64,000 nt of DNA from Nocardioides marinus (GTDB lineage Bacteria; Pseudomonadota; Alphaproteobacteria; Rhodobacterales; Rhodobacteraceae), in assembly GCA_019801415.1 (NCBI GenBank), contig JAHVJD010000001.1, positions 558,001-622,000 on the forward strand. The letters are read 5' to 3'. The position numbers and the translations under genes were made by a program. The notes beneath the pieces are model-generated. The model made no database searches and was not told the DNA's origin. It was given only the letters and a program-made list of their open reading frames with translations. This document shows positions 1 to 8,810 of the stretch, piece after piece. The stretch's first letter is position 1. Each line of letters starts with the position of its first letter.

Positions 1-206
1 CCGGCCCCGGTCATCGGCAGCTTTGGCCCGTCTCCTCATTGGATGTCTATATCTGGTGGGGCTGTCGAAGATTTTCAACTGCCCTGCTGCCAGGTTGGGG
101 CTCACCTTGCCCGCACCGACGCCGGATCACAAGGGCGCAAATGGGGAAACGGTGAGCAAAGCAATAACGAGACCGTCAAGCGGGCATGTCGCCTGCGACT
201 TGCGCA
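1..206. other. Window-edge stretch without a supported gene
   Basis: This stretch lies downstream of the first minus-strand gene. Short open frames exist on the plus strand, but none has a clear ribosome binding site or a recognisable protein. Its base composition is slightly less GC-rich than the neighbouring genes. It may hold the decayed end of a gene lying outside the window. I see nothing else in it. Confidence 0.4.
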
Positions 207-878
207 TCAGGGGCGCTCCAGCGTCACCAGGCCACGGGTGATGTGACCTGCGGGGCCGGTTTCACGGTACGTGCCGCTGATGCGCGTGGCGTCGATCAGG
301 AACAGGCGATAATCGGCGCGCCGGGGCTCGAGGGTGGCCGTATCCAGCGCCGCTTGCAACCGGAATTGCAGCAGCTGATCCGGGCCGCAGGGCAAACGCC
401 CGATCGCCACCTCGTCGAGAAACACCTCCGCCCCTTCCGGCAGGTCACCGCGTCCGACGCTGGCTGCGCGCAAACCGCTGCCCGGCTCCGGAGGGGCGCG
501 ATCCCGGACCGAGATCGGCAGTATCCCGGCCACCGGGGAATCCACCACGAGGCGACCGTTGCGGAAGGTGAGGTTCACCAGCTCGCCACTGCGCTGCGGC
601 ATGGGTTCCATGTGGATGCGGCCCGCCGCCGACACGGCCATCTCGCCCGGCCCCTTGCGCAGGATCCACTGCCCCCGCAGCGCCTGCGCACCGCCTTTGA
701 CCAGATCCTCGAGGGGTATGCGGCACCCATCGAGGGCGGGTGCCTTGAAGAAGCTGGACGCCTCCGCCAGCGACCCCGGCGCCGTCTGCACGGTCTGTGC
801 GGTCTCTGCGGTTTGCGCAAGACCGGCTGAACTGCCGCCCAGCACAGCCGCAACGACCAAGGCCTGATACCGGAACAT
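207..878 (-). CDS. Exported protein of unknown function
   Basis: The protein is 223 aa. I chose the ATG at 878 because a GGAGGATT ribosome binding site lies just before it; the longer open frame to 947 adds residues that do not look coding. Residues 1 to about 22 form a signal peptide (MFRYQALVVAAVL, then a small-residue region ending in LAQ). The mature part is rich in short beta-type stretches and has two cysteines, so it is probably periplasmic or attached to the envelope. I do not recognise a family. It is transcribed in the same direction as the pair upstream but is separated from it by about 100 bases. Confidence 0.65.
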   Translation of the reverse strand: MFRYQALVVAAVLGGSSAGLAQTAETAQTVQTAPGSLAEASSFFKAPALDGCRIPLEDLVKGGAQALRGQWILRKGPGEMAVSAAGRIHMEPMPQRSGELVNLTFRNGRLVVDSPVAGILPISVRDRAPPEPGSGLRAASVGRGDLPEGAEVFLDEVAIGRLPCGPDQLLQFRLQAALDTATLEPRRADYRLFLIDATRISGTYRETGPAGHITRGLVTLERP

Positions 879-977
879 CGCAATCCTCCCCGCTTTTGGC
901 GCAATACTACCAGCTGAGACCTTCACAACCGGTGAATGCAGGAGCAACGGAGCCAGTCCCTCCCCTGCCGCCCCCGG

Positions 978-1940
978 TCAATGCGCGGGCAGGATCAAAA
1001 GCGGCTGCTCCTCTTCCTGCGACAGCCGCTCCAGATAATCGCGTCCATGCACGCCCAATCCGGCGACCCGGTTTGACAGCGCGGGCAGAGCTGCAACCCG
1101 AGCTCGGATCTCTGCCATGTCATCAGACAGCGCCGCTGCGGTTGCGAATGCGTCCCCAGGATCCGCGGACATCAGCTTGTGCGCCAGCACATCTTGGGGA
1201 AACCGCAGCGAGAGGGCTTCGATCTTCTGGAACTGACGCTTTGCCTGCTGCTCGGCCTCGGCCAACTCATTCAGCCAGAACAGAGCCTTGATCTGCGCGG
1301 CACCGCACAGCGACACACCGGCAAGCAGGCTGCGCAGCAGGCCCGTATCGACCTTAGGCATCGCCAGCACAGCTTGAACCCCGTCGAGCAGCTTATCAAA
1401 GCCATAGTGCAGCTTTTCCTCGGCATTGCGCACCACCGGCTCCGGGTCGAGCCGGTTGGCAGCGTTGTCCAGCCGCTCCAGCGTTGTGCGAATACCCGTC
1501 AGCACGTCGCGCAGCCCCAGTTCGCGCAAGCGGTCGGGGAAACCGTCCATCTTGGCCTCAACTCTGTTGATCTGGCCGCCGATTCCGTCCAGGCGGTGCA
1601 GGATCATTGCAGTGCTGGCAGCGGTCACGCCAATCCCTGCCACCGAAGAGGCAATATTGACCAGCTGCAGCGATTGCAGTGTCCCCACCGTCTGCTGCAA
1701 CGCCGTCAGCTTGCTGCTGATCTGCGCGTTCTGCACGACACCGATAAGCCCGGTGGCGCCGGTCGGGTCAAACGACAGCCCGGTCTGCAGCAGATCGCCC
1801 AGCAGCCCGGTCTCCTGCACATGGCCGACAATCTTGCCCGTGGTCGTATCCTTCAGGATCGCGCCATACCGCTGCACTCCGCCAGTAGCAAAATTCAGCA
1901 TGTGCTCAGCGGGTATGGCAAAGGGAATAGCAACAGGCAT
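978..1940 (-). CDS. Unknown helical/coiled-coil protein, second gene of a coupled pair
   Basis: The 320-aa protein begins MPVAIPFAIPAEHML. Residues 1-70 are mixed. A hydrophobic Gly/Ala/Ser stretch at about 95-112 could be a membrane segment, and predicted helices with heptad-like spacing follow (about 115-170 and 225-300). There are no catalytic motifs I recognise. Its ATG overlaps the stop of the upstream gene by one base (TGATG), so the two are almost certainly translated together. The pair lies just downstream of tgt in the same direction. It could be a membrane-associated two-protein system, for example stress, defence or interbacterial, but that is inference from architecture only. Composition is slightly less GC-rich than the flanks. 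Confidence 0.6.
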   Translation of the reverse strand: MPVAIPFAIPAEHMLNFATGGVQRYGAILKDTTTGKIVGHVQETGLLGDLLQTGLSFDPTGATGLIGVVQNAQISSKLTALQQTVGTLQSLQLVNIASSVAGIGVTAASTAMILHRLDGIGGQINRVEAKMDGFPDRLRELGLRDVLTGIRTTLERLDNAANRLDPEPVVRNAEEKLHYGFDKLLDGVQAVLAMPKVDTGLLRSLLAGVSLCGAAQIKALFWLNELAEAEQQAKRQFQKIEALSLRFPQDVLAHKLMSADPGDAFATAAALSDDMAEIRARVAALPALSNRVAGLGVHGRDYLERLSQEEEQPLLILPAH

Positions 1941-2581
1941 CAGCCCAGCTCCTCCAGCCGTTTGGCCAGCAAGCCATCCAATTCAGAGAACAACGTCCCT
2001 TTGAGCGAAGGCAGATCCGGCTGCTCTGCATCGCCAAGCACCCGCAGCCGAAGATCGTCTTCGACGTTCTGAAGAAAGCCCTCCTGCAGCTTGCCCGCAG
2101 CCCAGCTGCGCATGCTCGGACCATAGCCCAGGGCCACCGCGCCCGCGCCCACAATCGCCGCAGGCACCACTGCAATCGAGGCCGCCGGAAACAATAAGCC
2201 ACCTGTGGTGATCACGCCGCCTACAAAAGGCAGCGCCGCCAGTGGCGCCACCGAAAACGCCGCCGCCGCGCCTACCGCCGCATAGTCGCTGCCCGACCAG
2301 CTGTGCCGGTCATCCCCGGTTTCGACCACCGCGGAAAAAGAACTGTCGATCCCGGCAGAAAAGCGGCGGTACTCCGCCTCGATCCACTGAACCGCCTCTG
2401 GCTCAATTTCCGTGCGGTAATATTCCTCCCGCCAGACGTAGGCGGACATCGGCATCTGTTCGATCTTTGCGCGCGCCTTGACCAGCAGCAGCGGCAGGCG
2501 TTCCTCCAGCTCTGCTGCGATGCGCCCGCGCTCAGCCGACCACCAATCGATCACCTCAGCCCGGAAAATTTCCTGCGTCAT
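1940..2581 (-). CDS. Unknown protein with membrane hairpin, first gene of a coupled pair
   Basis: This 213-aa protein has a charged N-terminal helical region (1-90, with several Trp, Glu and Arg residues), then two hydrophobic Gly/Ala-rich segments at about 100-118 and 120-150 that look like a re-entrant or transmembrane hairpin, and a short acidic C-terminal helix. A GGGGAATTTGA ribosome binding site precedes the ATG. The layout recalls membrane-inserting hairpins of dynamin-partner or pore-forming proteins, but I see no sequence motif that fixes a family. It is coupled by the TGATG overlap to the gene at 978-1940, and a hairpin at 2602-2626 separates it from tgt. Confidence 0.6.
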   Translation of the reverse strand: MTQEIFRAEVIDWWSAERGRIAAELEERLPLLLVKARAKIEQMPMSAYVWREEYYRTEIEPEAVQWIEAEYRRFSAGIDSSFSAVVETGDDRHSWSGSDYAAVGAAAAFSVAPLAALPFVGGVITTGGLLFPAASIAVVPAAIVGAGAVALGYGPSMRSWAAGKLQEGFLQNVEDDLRLRVLGDAEQPDLPSLKGTLFSELDGLLAKRLEELG

Positions 2582-2601
2582 TCAAATTCCCCGACGAAAT
2601 C

Positions 2602-2626
2602 AGGCTCCGGGAAAATTCCGGAGCCT
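2602..2626 (-). terminator. Hairpin between tgt and the unknown pair
   Basis: AGGCTCCGG and CCGGAGCCT form a perfect 9-bp stem around a 7-base loop, 30 bases beyond the tgt stop. Only a weak T-rich stretch follows on the minus strand, so termination is probable but may be partial. Confidence 0.5.
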
Positions 2627-2655
2627 CAACAATTCGGGTCAGTCTGCAACAATTA

Positions 2656-3786
2656 TCACAACCGCTCAATATCACCCTGGGCGCGGGTCTCGTGGAAATC
2701 CTTCTGCCAGGCCTCGAACGTGCCCGCCGCAATCGCATCCCGCATCCCCTGCATGATCTCCTGAAAGTAATGCAGGTTGTGCCAGGTCAGCAGCATGCCA
2801 GAGATCATCTCGTTGCTGCGGAACACATGGTGCAGATAGGCGCGGGAATAGCTGCTGCAGGCAGGGCAGGAACAGTTTTCATCCAGCGGCCGCGGGTCGT
2901 CCTGATGGCGGGCATTCTTGATGTTGACCACGCCGTAGCGGGTAAACGCCTGCCCCGTCCGCCCCGAGCGCGACGGCAGCACGCAGTCCATCATGTCGAT
3001 GCCACGAGCCACCGCGCCCACGATATCGTCAGGCTTGCCCACGCCCATCAGGTAGCGCGGCTTGTCCTCGGGCAGGAAACCGGGCGCATAGTCGAGGCAC
3101 TCGAACATCGCCTCTTGCCCCTCACCCACGGCGAGGCCCCCCACCGCGTAGCCCTCGAACCCGATCTTCTTCAGCGCCTCGGCGCTTTCCTCGCGCAGAT
3201 CCTGCTCCAGCCCGCCCTGCATGATCCCAAAAAGCGCGTGCCCCGGACGGTCGCCAAACGCCTCGCGGCTGCGCTCGGCCCAGCGCATCGACAGGCGCAT
3301 GCTGTCGGCGATGCGCTTGCGATCGGCAGGCAGCGCCGGGCATTCGTCGAAACACATCACGATGTCGGAACCCAGCAAGCGCTGGATCTCCATCGACCGC
3401 TCCGGCGTCAACTCGTGCTTGGAACCATCGACATGGGATTTGAAGGTCACGCCCTTCTCGGTCAGCTTGCGCAGCCCGGCCAGCGACATCACCTGGAAGC
3501 CGCCCGAGTCGGTCAGGATCGGGCGCTCCCAGTTCATGAACTTGTGCAGACCGCCCAACCGGTCGATGCGCTCGGCGGTGGGGCGCAGCATCAGGTGGTA
3601 GGTGTTGCCCAACAGGATATCGGCACCGGTGGCCCGAACGCTCTCCGGCAACATTGCCTTGACGGTGGCGGCGGTGCCCACGGGCATGAACGCCGGGGTG
3701 CGGATCTCGCCCCGTGGCGTGTTGATAACACCGGTACGCGCCTTGCCGTCGGTTGCCTTCAGTTCAAAGTTGAAAAGCTCTGCCAT
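2656..3786 (-). CDS. tgt: Queuine tRNA-ribosyltransferase
   Basis: The 376-aa protein is a full-length bacterial Tgt. It exchanges guanine 34 in the anticodons of Asp, Asn, His and Tyr tRNAs for preQ1, the first tRNA-borne step of queuosine formation. Visible signatures are the substrate-pocket sequence TDSGGFQ with the catalytic Asp at about residue 93, the region [12 protein letters not shown] holding the nucleophilic Asp, and a C-terminal zinc site CSCPAC with a following His. GGAAC lies before the ATG. No other queuosine gene is in view; the neighbours are the unknown pair downstream and the divergent RimB-RimK gene. Confidence 0.97.
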   Translation of the reverse strand: MAELFNFELKATDGKARTGVINTPRGEIRTPAFMPVGTAATVKAMLPESVRATGADILLGNTYHLMLRPTAERIDRLGGLHKFMNWERPILTDSGGFQVMSLAGLRKLTEKGVTFKSHVDGSKHELTPERSMEIQRLLGSDIVMCFDECPALPADRKRIADSMRLSMRWAERSREAFGDRPGHALFGIMQGGLEQDLREESAEALKKIGFEGYAVGGLAVGEGQEAMFECLDYAPGFLPEDKPRYLMGVGKPDDIVGAVARGIDMMDCVLPSRSGRTGQAFTRYGVVNIKNARHQDDPRPLDENCSCPACSSYSRAYLHHVFRSNEMISGMLLTWHNLHYFQEIMQGMRDAIAAGTFEAWQKDFHETRAQGDIERL

Positions 3787-3855
3787 CTCGTGTTCCTGCC
3801 GTTACCATCACACCGGCAAACCGGTGATTCCCCCTAATGCCAAGGAGCCCCGCGC

Positions 3856-5262
3856 ATGTCCACAGCAGACCCGGCGCCGCAACTCAAACTGGGCTGGGAA
3901 GAATGGATCAGCCTGCCCGACCTCGGGTTGCCCGCGCTGCGGGCCAAGGTTGATACAGGCGCCCGGACCTCGTCCCTGCATGCCACCGAGATCGAAACCT
4001 TCGGCCCGGTTGCCGCACCAAAGGTGCGTTTCATCGTCCACCCCATTCCCGGCCAGTACGACCTGGAGATCCCCTGCTCGGCGGTCATCAAGGACCGCCG
4101 CGAAGTGACCTCCTCCAATGGGGAAAGCGAGATGCGTTTCGTCATCGAGACCGCCCTCGAGGTGGCCGGGCGCAGCTGGCCGGTCGAACTGACCCTGACC
4201 GACCGCCGCGGCATGGCCCTGCATATGCTGCTGGGACGCCAGGCGCTGGACAATGTGACGGTGGATCCCTCCGACCGCTTCTGCCAGCCGCAGCTGGACT
4301 ATTCCGTCTATGCCTCCGCCGACATCCGCAAGGCCGCGCCGCCGCGGGCCCTGCGCGTCGCCATCCTAAGCCGCGAGAGCAACTACTCCAACCGCCGCCT
4401 GATCGAGGAAGGCGAAAAGCGCGGCCACACGGTGGAGATCATCGACACCACCCGCTGCTACATGGCGATCAACACGCTGGCCCCCGAGATTCACTATGAC
4501 GGCCAGCGGTTGCCGCGCTTTGACGCGGTGATCCCGCGGATCGGCGCCTCGGTCACCCAATACGGCACCGCCCTGTTGCGGCAGTTCGAAACCCTGGGCA
4601 CCTTCTGCGTCAACGGCTCTGCCGGGATCACCGCCAGCCGCGACAAGCTGCACGCGCATCAGATCCTTGCGCGCCACAAGATCGGCATGCCTGCCACCGC
4701 CTTTGCCGCCTCGCCCAAGGACACCACCAATCTGATCGGCATCGCCGGCGGCGCGCCGCTGATCGTCAAGCTCTTGGAAAGCACGCAAGGCAAAGGCGTA
4801 GTGCTGGCGGAAACCAAGAAGGCCGCGGAAAGCGTCATCACCGCCTTCCGCGGGCTGCGCGCCAACTTCCTGGTGCAGCAATTCGTCAAGGAGGCCGCGG
4901 GCGAGGACATCCGCTGCTTCGTGGTCGGCCACAAGGTGGTCGCGGCGATGAAGCGCTCCGGCGCCGAGGGCGATTTCCGCTCCAACCTGCATCTGGGCGG
5001 CAGCGCGGTTGCGGTGCGCATCTCCAAGGAGGAACGCGCCACCGCGGTGCGGGCGGCACGGGCCTTCGGCCTCAACGTCGCAGGCGTCGACCTCCTGCGC
5101 TCCGAAAGCGGCCCCAAGGTGCTGGAGGTGAACTCCTCCCCCGGTCTCGAAGGCATCGAGAAGACCTCGGGCAAGAACATCGCCGGGCTGATCCTCGACG
5201 AGATCGAGGACCGGGTACGACCGGCCCCCCTGCGGCGGCGCAAGCCCGGGTCTGCGGGCTGA
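3856..5262 (+). CDS. RimB-like retropepsin-fold protease fused to RimK-type ATP-grasp ligase
   Basis: The 468-aa protein joins two families. Residues about 10-145 match the RimB / putative zinc-protease (DUF785) domain, with the aspartic-type motif DTGARTSS (Asp33) and LLGRQAL near the domain end. Residues about 165-455 are a RimK-type ATP-grasp: the N-terminal fold [13 protein letters not shown], the ATP-binding loop STQGKGVV and the metal-binding end [14 protein letters not shown]. RimK adds glutamates to ribosomal protein S6. In pseudomonads RimA, RimB and RimK act together from separate genes, so the fusion suggests addition and processing in one polypeptide, though the substrate here is inferred. 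It is divergent from tgt, with 69 bases between the two starts. Confidence 0.85.
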   Translation: MSTADPAPQLKLGWEEWISLPDLGLPALRAKVDTGARTSSLHATEIETFGPVAAPKVRFIVHPIPGQYDLEIPCSAVIKDRREVTSSNGESEMRFVIETALEVAGRSWPVELTLTDRRGMALHMLLGRQALDNVTVDPSDRFCQPQLDYSVYASADIRKAAPPRALRVAILSRESNYSNRRLIEEGEKRGHTVEIIDTTRCYMAINTLAPEIHYDGQRLPRFDAVIPRIGASVTQYGTALLRQFETLGTFCVNGSAGITASRDKLHAHQILARHKIGMPATAFAASPKDTTNLIGIAGGAPLIVKLLESTQGKGVVLAETKKAAESVITAFRGLRANFLVQQFVKEAAGEDIRCFVVGHKVVAAMKRSGAEGDFRSNLHLGGSAVAVRISKEERATAVRAARAFGLNVAGVDLLRSESGPKVLEVNSSPGLEGIEKTSGKNIAGLILDEIEDRVRPAPLRRRKPGSAG

Positions 5263-5471
5263 CAATCGCGCCGAATCCTGCGGTTGGGGGACATTTCCGG
5301 GCTTGCCAGTCCCCCGCCGCCACCGCCATAACTTGTACCCGGCAGAGGCAGAACACCGCTGCCGGGCACGCCCCCTCGGGGCCAGCCGATGCCAGCCTTT
5401 TCGGGCCTGACAGCCCCCGCTCCGCCTGCCGCCACCGGGCAGAGAACGCCCGGCAACCAAAGGACATCTGA

Positions 5472-6374
5472 ATGAACGATTTTCAAGCCGAAGACATTTT
5501 CCTCACCCTGCTGGCTGACAACATCCTCTACCTGCTGGGCGCGCTGCTGCTCGTCATCGTGGTGCTCAAGGGCATCCGCATCGTGCCCCAGTCGCAGAAG
5601 TTCGTGATCGAACGCTTCGGCCGCCTGCACGCGGTGCTCGGCCCCGGCATCAACTTCATCGTGCCGTTTCTGGACGTGGTGCGCCACAAGGTCTCGATCC
5701 TCGAACGCCAGCTGCCCAACGCCACCCAGGACGCGATCACCAAGGACAACGTGCTGGTCGAGATCGACACCTCGGTGTTCTACCGCATCCTCGAGCCGGA
5801 AAAGACCGTCTACCGGATCCGCGACGTCGATGGCGCGATTTCCACCACGGTGGCGGGCATCGTGCGCGCCGAGATCGGCAAGATGGATCTGGACGAGGTG
5901 CAGTCCAACCGCGCCCAGCTGATCGCCGAGATCAAGCGCAGCGTCGAAAGTGCCGTGGATGACTGGGGCATCGAAGTCACCCGCGCCGAGATCCTCGATG
6001 TGAACCTTGACCAGGCCACCCGCGATGCGATGCTGCAGCAGCTCAACGCCGAGCGTGCTCGCCGCGCCGAGGTGACCAAGGCCGAGGGCCAGAAACGCGC
6101 CGTCGAGCTGGCCGCCGATGCCGAGCTTTATGCCGCCGAGCAGACCGCCAAGGCGCGTCGCATCCAGGCCGAGGCCGAAGCCTATGCCACCGGGGTGGTG
6201 GCCAAGGCAATCGCCGACAACGGCATCGAAGCCGCGCAGTACCAGGTGGCGCTGAAACAGGTGGAAGCGCTGAACGCGCTCGGCAACGGTGACGGCAAGC
6301 AGACCATCGTGCTGCCCGCGGCCGCGCTGGAAGCCTTTGGCGATGCCTTCAAACTGCTGAAAGGCGGCAAGTGA
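5472..6374 (+). CDS. SPFH-domain (stomatin/QmcA-like) membrane protein
   Basis: This 300-aa protein has one N-terminal membrane anchor (about residues 13-33), an SPFH/prohibitin domain (about 35-210, with the family-typical ITKDNVLVEIDTSVFYRI) and an Ala/Glu/Arg-rich coiled coil (about 190-245). The family forms large ring or cage assemblies in the inner membrane and is linked to protease control and membrane microdomains. Its TGA stop overlaps the ATG of the NfeD-like gene, the partner normally found with SPFH proteins. Length is typical for the bacterial family. Confidence 0.93.
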   Translation: MNDFQAEDIFLTLLADNILYLLGALLLVIVVLKGIRIVPQSQKFVIERFGRLHAVLGPGINFIVPFLDVVRHKVSILERQLPNATQDAITKDNVLVEIDTSVFYRILEPEKTVYRIRDVDGAISTTVAGIVRAEIGKMDLDEVQSNRAQLIAEIKRSVESAVDDWGIEVTRAEILDVNLDQATRDAMLQQLNAERARRAEVTKAEGQKRAVELAADAELYAAEQTAKARRIQAEAEAYATGVVAKAIADNGIEAAQYQVALKQVEALNALGNGDGKQTIVLPAAALEAFGDAFKLLKGGK

Positions 6375-6652
6375 TGGCGGACCAGTTCTGGGCATTGTGG
6401 TGGGTCTGGGGCGCCGCGGCGCTCGTGCTCGCCATTCTCGAGGTCCTGGTGCCCGGTTTCGTGTTCCTCGGGTTTGCCATCGGCGCCGGAGCCGTGACCG
6501 CGCTTTTGCTGCTGGGCGGCGGCGGCATCGGCCTGTCGCCGCTGCTGCTGGTCTTCGCCGCCCTGTCCCTGGTGGCCTGGCTGATATTGCGGCGCCTGTT
6601 CGCCCTGCCCAAGGGGCAGGTCAAGACCTTCGACCACGACATCAACGACTGA
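6374..6652 (+). CDS. Short NfeD-like membrane protein
   Basis: The 92-aa protein has three hydrophobic segments (about 8-30, 33-52 and 55-72) and a short polar tail. I start it at the ATG at 6374, inside the SPFH stop (TGATG); a GTG at 6371 is the alternative. Longer NfeD proteins carry a C-terminal OB-fold domain, which is absent here, leaving only the membrane part. Genetic coupling to the SPFH gene supports a joint role in organising the inner membrane. Confidence 0.85.
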   Translation: MADQFWALWWVWGAAALVLAILEVLVPGFVFLGFAIGAGAVTALLLLGGGGIGLSPLLLVFAALSLVAWLILRRLFALPKGQVKTFDHDIND

Positions 6653-6662
6653 CAAACGCTCC

Positions 6663-6696
6663 GGCTGCCCCGCCCCTCGACACGGTGGGGGCAGCC
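6663..6696. terminator. Hairpin between convergent genes
   Basis: GGCTGCCCC and GGGGCAGCC form a 9-bp stem around a 16-base loop just after the nfeD-like stop. The following gene is convergent, so this may serve as a shared end. No strong T-run is present. Confidence 0.4.
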
Positions 6697-6752
6697 TGCC
6701 CGGGCGGCAGCTGGCCCTCACCCCGCGCACACCCGGGCGTCACAACCGGGCG

Positions 6753-7532
6753 TCAGAACCGGATCCCCACGCCGGCCAGCAGCCCGTGGCTGACGGTATC
6801 GTGACGGAAATAGCCCGCCGTACCGCGCTGGCCGTCCTCGTAGTTGACACCAAGAGCGCGATACATCACGTAGACCGACGCCCGCTGCCAGCGGTCGAAA
6901 ACGACGCCGCCGGTCGCCGACCAGCTGTGATCGCTACCGCCAAGCCCGCCGACATCGCCCTCCAGCAGCAGGCTCAATCCCGGCCTCAGGCGGCGCTGCC
7001 AGCGCAGCCCGACGATCGCATCGCTCCAGTCGGCGCTGCGGCGCAAACTGCCGGGAGCCGCCTCCTGCACATCCACGTCCCAATGGCGGATGCCCCCGAA
7101 CACCTCGAGGCGATCGCGGGCGCTGGCCGCCCCCGGGCCAATGCGGCCCAGCCGGTAGGTCACCACCGCCTCGCCGATGTTCTGGTCATAGTCGACCACC
7201 ACGCCGCCCCCGCCGCGCCCATCGGCATCCTGCACCGTGTAGCGCAGCCGAAAGCCGAGGCGGCTGCGATGGCGCGCCTCGAACTCAAGCACGCCTCCGG
7301 CCCGCAAAGGGTCCAGCATATCGCCCGGATCAATCGACAGGTCGCGGCCCAGCAGCCCCAGTTCGGTGACCCCCTCCACCGACCCGGCCTGCACCATCGG
7401 TGTCAGCTGAAACTGCCAGATCCGTTCCGCCTCTGCGCGCTCCGCGGCCAGTCCCGAAGCCACGATCACCAGCGCCGCCAAGGCGGGCCGCTTCGCTCGC
7501 CGGGCTCTGGATTGGACAACTGGCATGGTCAT
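6753..7532 (-). CDS. Outer-membrane beta-barrel protein, function unknown
   Basis: The start is placed at the ATG at 7532, just behind GGGAGGTGCC; the open frame extends further upstream without a binding site. The 259-aa product has a basic N-terminus, a signal peptide (about 11-35, ending AERAEA) and a mature chain of alternating hydrophobic and polar strands typical of small porin-like or OmpW-size barrels. It ends GVGIRF, the terminal aromatic residue used for outer-membrane assembly. Ligand and role are unknown. It is divergent from sufT, and 264 bases separate the two starts. Confidence 0.7.
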   Translation of the reverse strand: MTMPVVQSRARRAKRPALAALVIVASGLAAERAEAERIWQFQLTPMVQAGSVEGVTELGLLGRDLSIDPGDMLDPLRAGGVLEFEARHRSRLGFRLRYTVQDADGRGGGGVVVDYDQNIGEAVVTYRLGRIGPGAASARDRLEVFGGIRHWDVDVQEAAPGSLRRSADWSDAIVGLRWQRRLRPGLSLLLEGDVGGLGGSDHSWSATGGVVFDRWQRASVYVMYRALGVNYEDGQRGTAGYFRHDTVSHGLLAGVGIRF

Positions 7533-7796
7533 GGCACCTCCCGGTGCGGCGGCGCAATCGTCTCGCCGGAGCCGCCCCGTGGCACCCCGTTGGCTCTTGC
7601 CCGCACGCATCCCCCGCGCCGCCTGGCCCGATTGCCTGCCGGTTCAGCAGGGGGGCCACAATCTAGTGCTGCAACCCCCTGAAATCAAATTCCCGTCACC
7701 CGCCAGACAGGAAGTTCCCGCCGCGCCGCCACCACCACTGGACGCCGGAGCCGGTGTTTCCTATATAAACGGTCGGAAAACCAGACCGGAACACGC

Positions 7797-8159
7797 ATGA
7801 CCAACTCGTCCGAACCTCTCGAAGGTACCCCGCTGATCGCGCCCTCCTCCGTCGACCACCCGCTCTACGAAGCGGTGGCCGATGCCTGCCGCTCTGTCTA
7901 TGACCCGGAAATTCCGGTCAATATCTACGAGCTGGGCCTGATCTACACCATCGACATCAGCGAAGAGAACGAGGTCAAGATCATCATGACCCTGACCGCA
8001 CCGGGCTGCCCGGTTGCGGGTGAGATGCCGGGCTGGGTCGTCGATGCCGTCTCGCCGATCCCCGGCGTCAAGGATGTCGATGTGCAACTCACCTGGGAGC
8101 CGCCCTGGGGCATGGAAATGATGTCCGACGAGGCCCGGCTGGAACTGGGCTTCATGTAA
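7797..8159 (+). CDS. sufT: SufT, MIP18-family Fe-S assembly factor
   Basis: The 120-aa protein is a DUF59/MIP18 domain with the family signature DPEIPVNIYELGLIY (residues about 36-50) and the conserved cysteine in LTAPGCPV. SufT proteins help mature Fe-S proteins under high demand. In many bacteria the gene is in the suf operon; here it stands next to an A-type carrier gene. The upstream stretch at about 7755-7775 (cctatataaacgg) is a possible promoter. Confidence 0.92.
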   Translation: MTNSSEPLEGTPLIAPSSVDHPLYEAVADACRSVYDPEIPVNIYELGLIYTIDISEENEVKIIMTLTAPGCPVAGEMPGWVVDAVSPIPGVKDVDVQLTWEPPWGMEMMSDEARLELGFM

Positions 8160-8309
8160 CCTGCGCCCCGGGCCGCGGTTCCGCCCGTGGCCTTGCGCGC
8201 TGCCGCCAGCTCCGCAGTCCGCTGCGGGGCCCGCCCCGCCTCCCCCCCCTTGAGCCAGCACCACCCCGCGCCTAAGTTAGACGTAACGCGCGAAATTTGG
8301 AGATCTCTC

Positions 8310-8669
8310 ATGTTCGGCATCCCCGGCAAACAGGCGGTAACCATGACCCCCAAGGCAGCGGCCCAGATTGCCAAGCTGATGGAGAAAGACGGCCATGCCG
8401 GCCTGCGCATCGGCGTCAAGAAGGGCGGCTGTGCGGGTATGGAATACACCATGGAATACGTCGACGAAGCCGCCCCCAACGACGAGGTGGTGGAACAGGA
8501 CGGCGCCCGTATCCTGATCGCACCGATGGCGCAGATGTTCCTGTTCGGCACCGAGATCGACTACGAGGTGACGCTGCTGGAAAGCGGCTTCAAGTTCAAC
8601 AACCCCAACGTGGCCGAGGCCTGCGGCTGCGGTGAATCCATCAGCTTCAAGGAACAACCCGGCAGCTGA
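8310..8669 (+). CDS. sufA: A-type Fe-S carrier (SufA/IscA/HesB family)
   Basis: The 119-aa protein carries the three-cysteine pattern of the family: one Cys in GGCAGMEY (about residue 38) and CGC near the C-terminus in ACGCGES. These bind or pass on Fe-S clusters. A GGAGA lies 8 bases before the ATG at 8310; the longer frame back to 8187 has no binding site. It follows sufT by 150 bases in the same direction and ends at a strong terminator. Exact subtype (SufA, ErpA or IscA) cannot be decided by eye; the suf-type neighbour favours SufA. Confidence 0.9.
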   Translation: MFGIPGKQAVTMTPKAAAQIAKLMEKDGHAGLRIGVKKGGCAGMEYTMEYVDEAAPNDEVVEQDGARILIAPMAQMFLFGTEIDYEVTLLESGFKFNNPNVAEACGCGESISFKEQPGS

Positions 8670-8696
8670 CGCGGCATGCCAGGGCCGGACACGGGC

Positions 8697-8721
8697 GGGC
8701 GGGGTCTTCCCCGCCCTTTTT
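8697..8721 (+). terminator. Rho-independent terminator after sufA
   Basis: GGGCGGGG, a TCTT loop and CCCCGCCC form a perfect 8-bp GC stem, immediately followed by five T. Confidence 0.9.
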
Positions 8722-8810
8722 GCGTGCCGCCACAGGCGCGCAAGCGAATTGCGCCGCGCGCCCGCCGGTGTTACCTGTCTCCTCCAAACAGATCAGCGGA
8801 GGCTTTCCCC

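Noticed and set aside
23-246. Short plus-strand open frames at the left edge as IS or transposase remnants
   Set aside because: No recognisable transposase motif, terminal repeat or ribosome binding site is visible.
4659-6395. 578-codon minus-strand frame across the RimB-RimK and SPFH genes
   Set aside because: It spans two clearly coding genes on the other strand and gives a low-complexity product.
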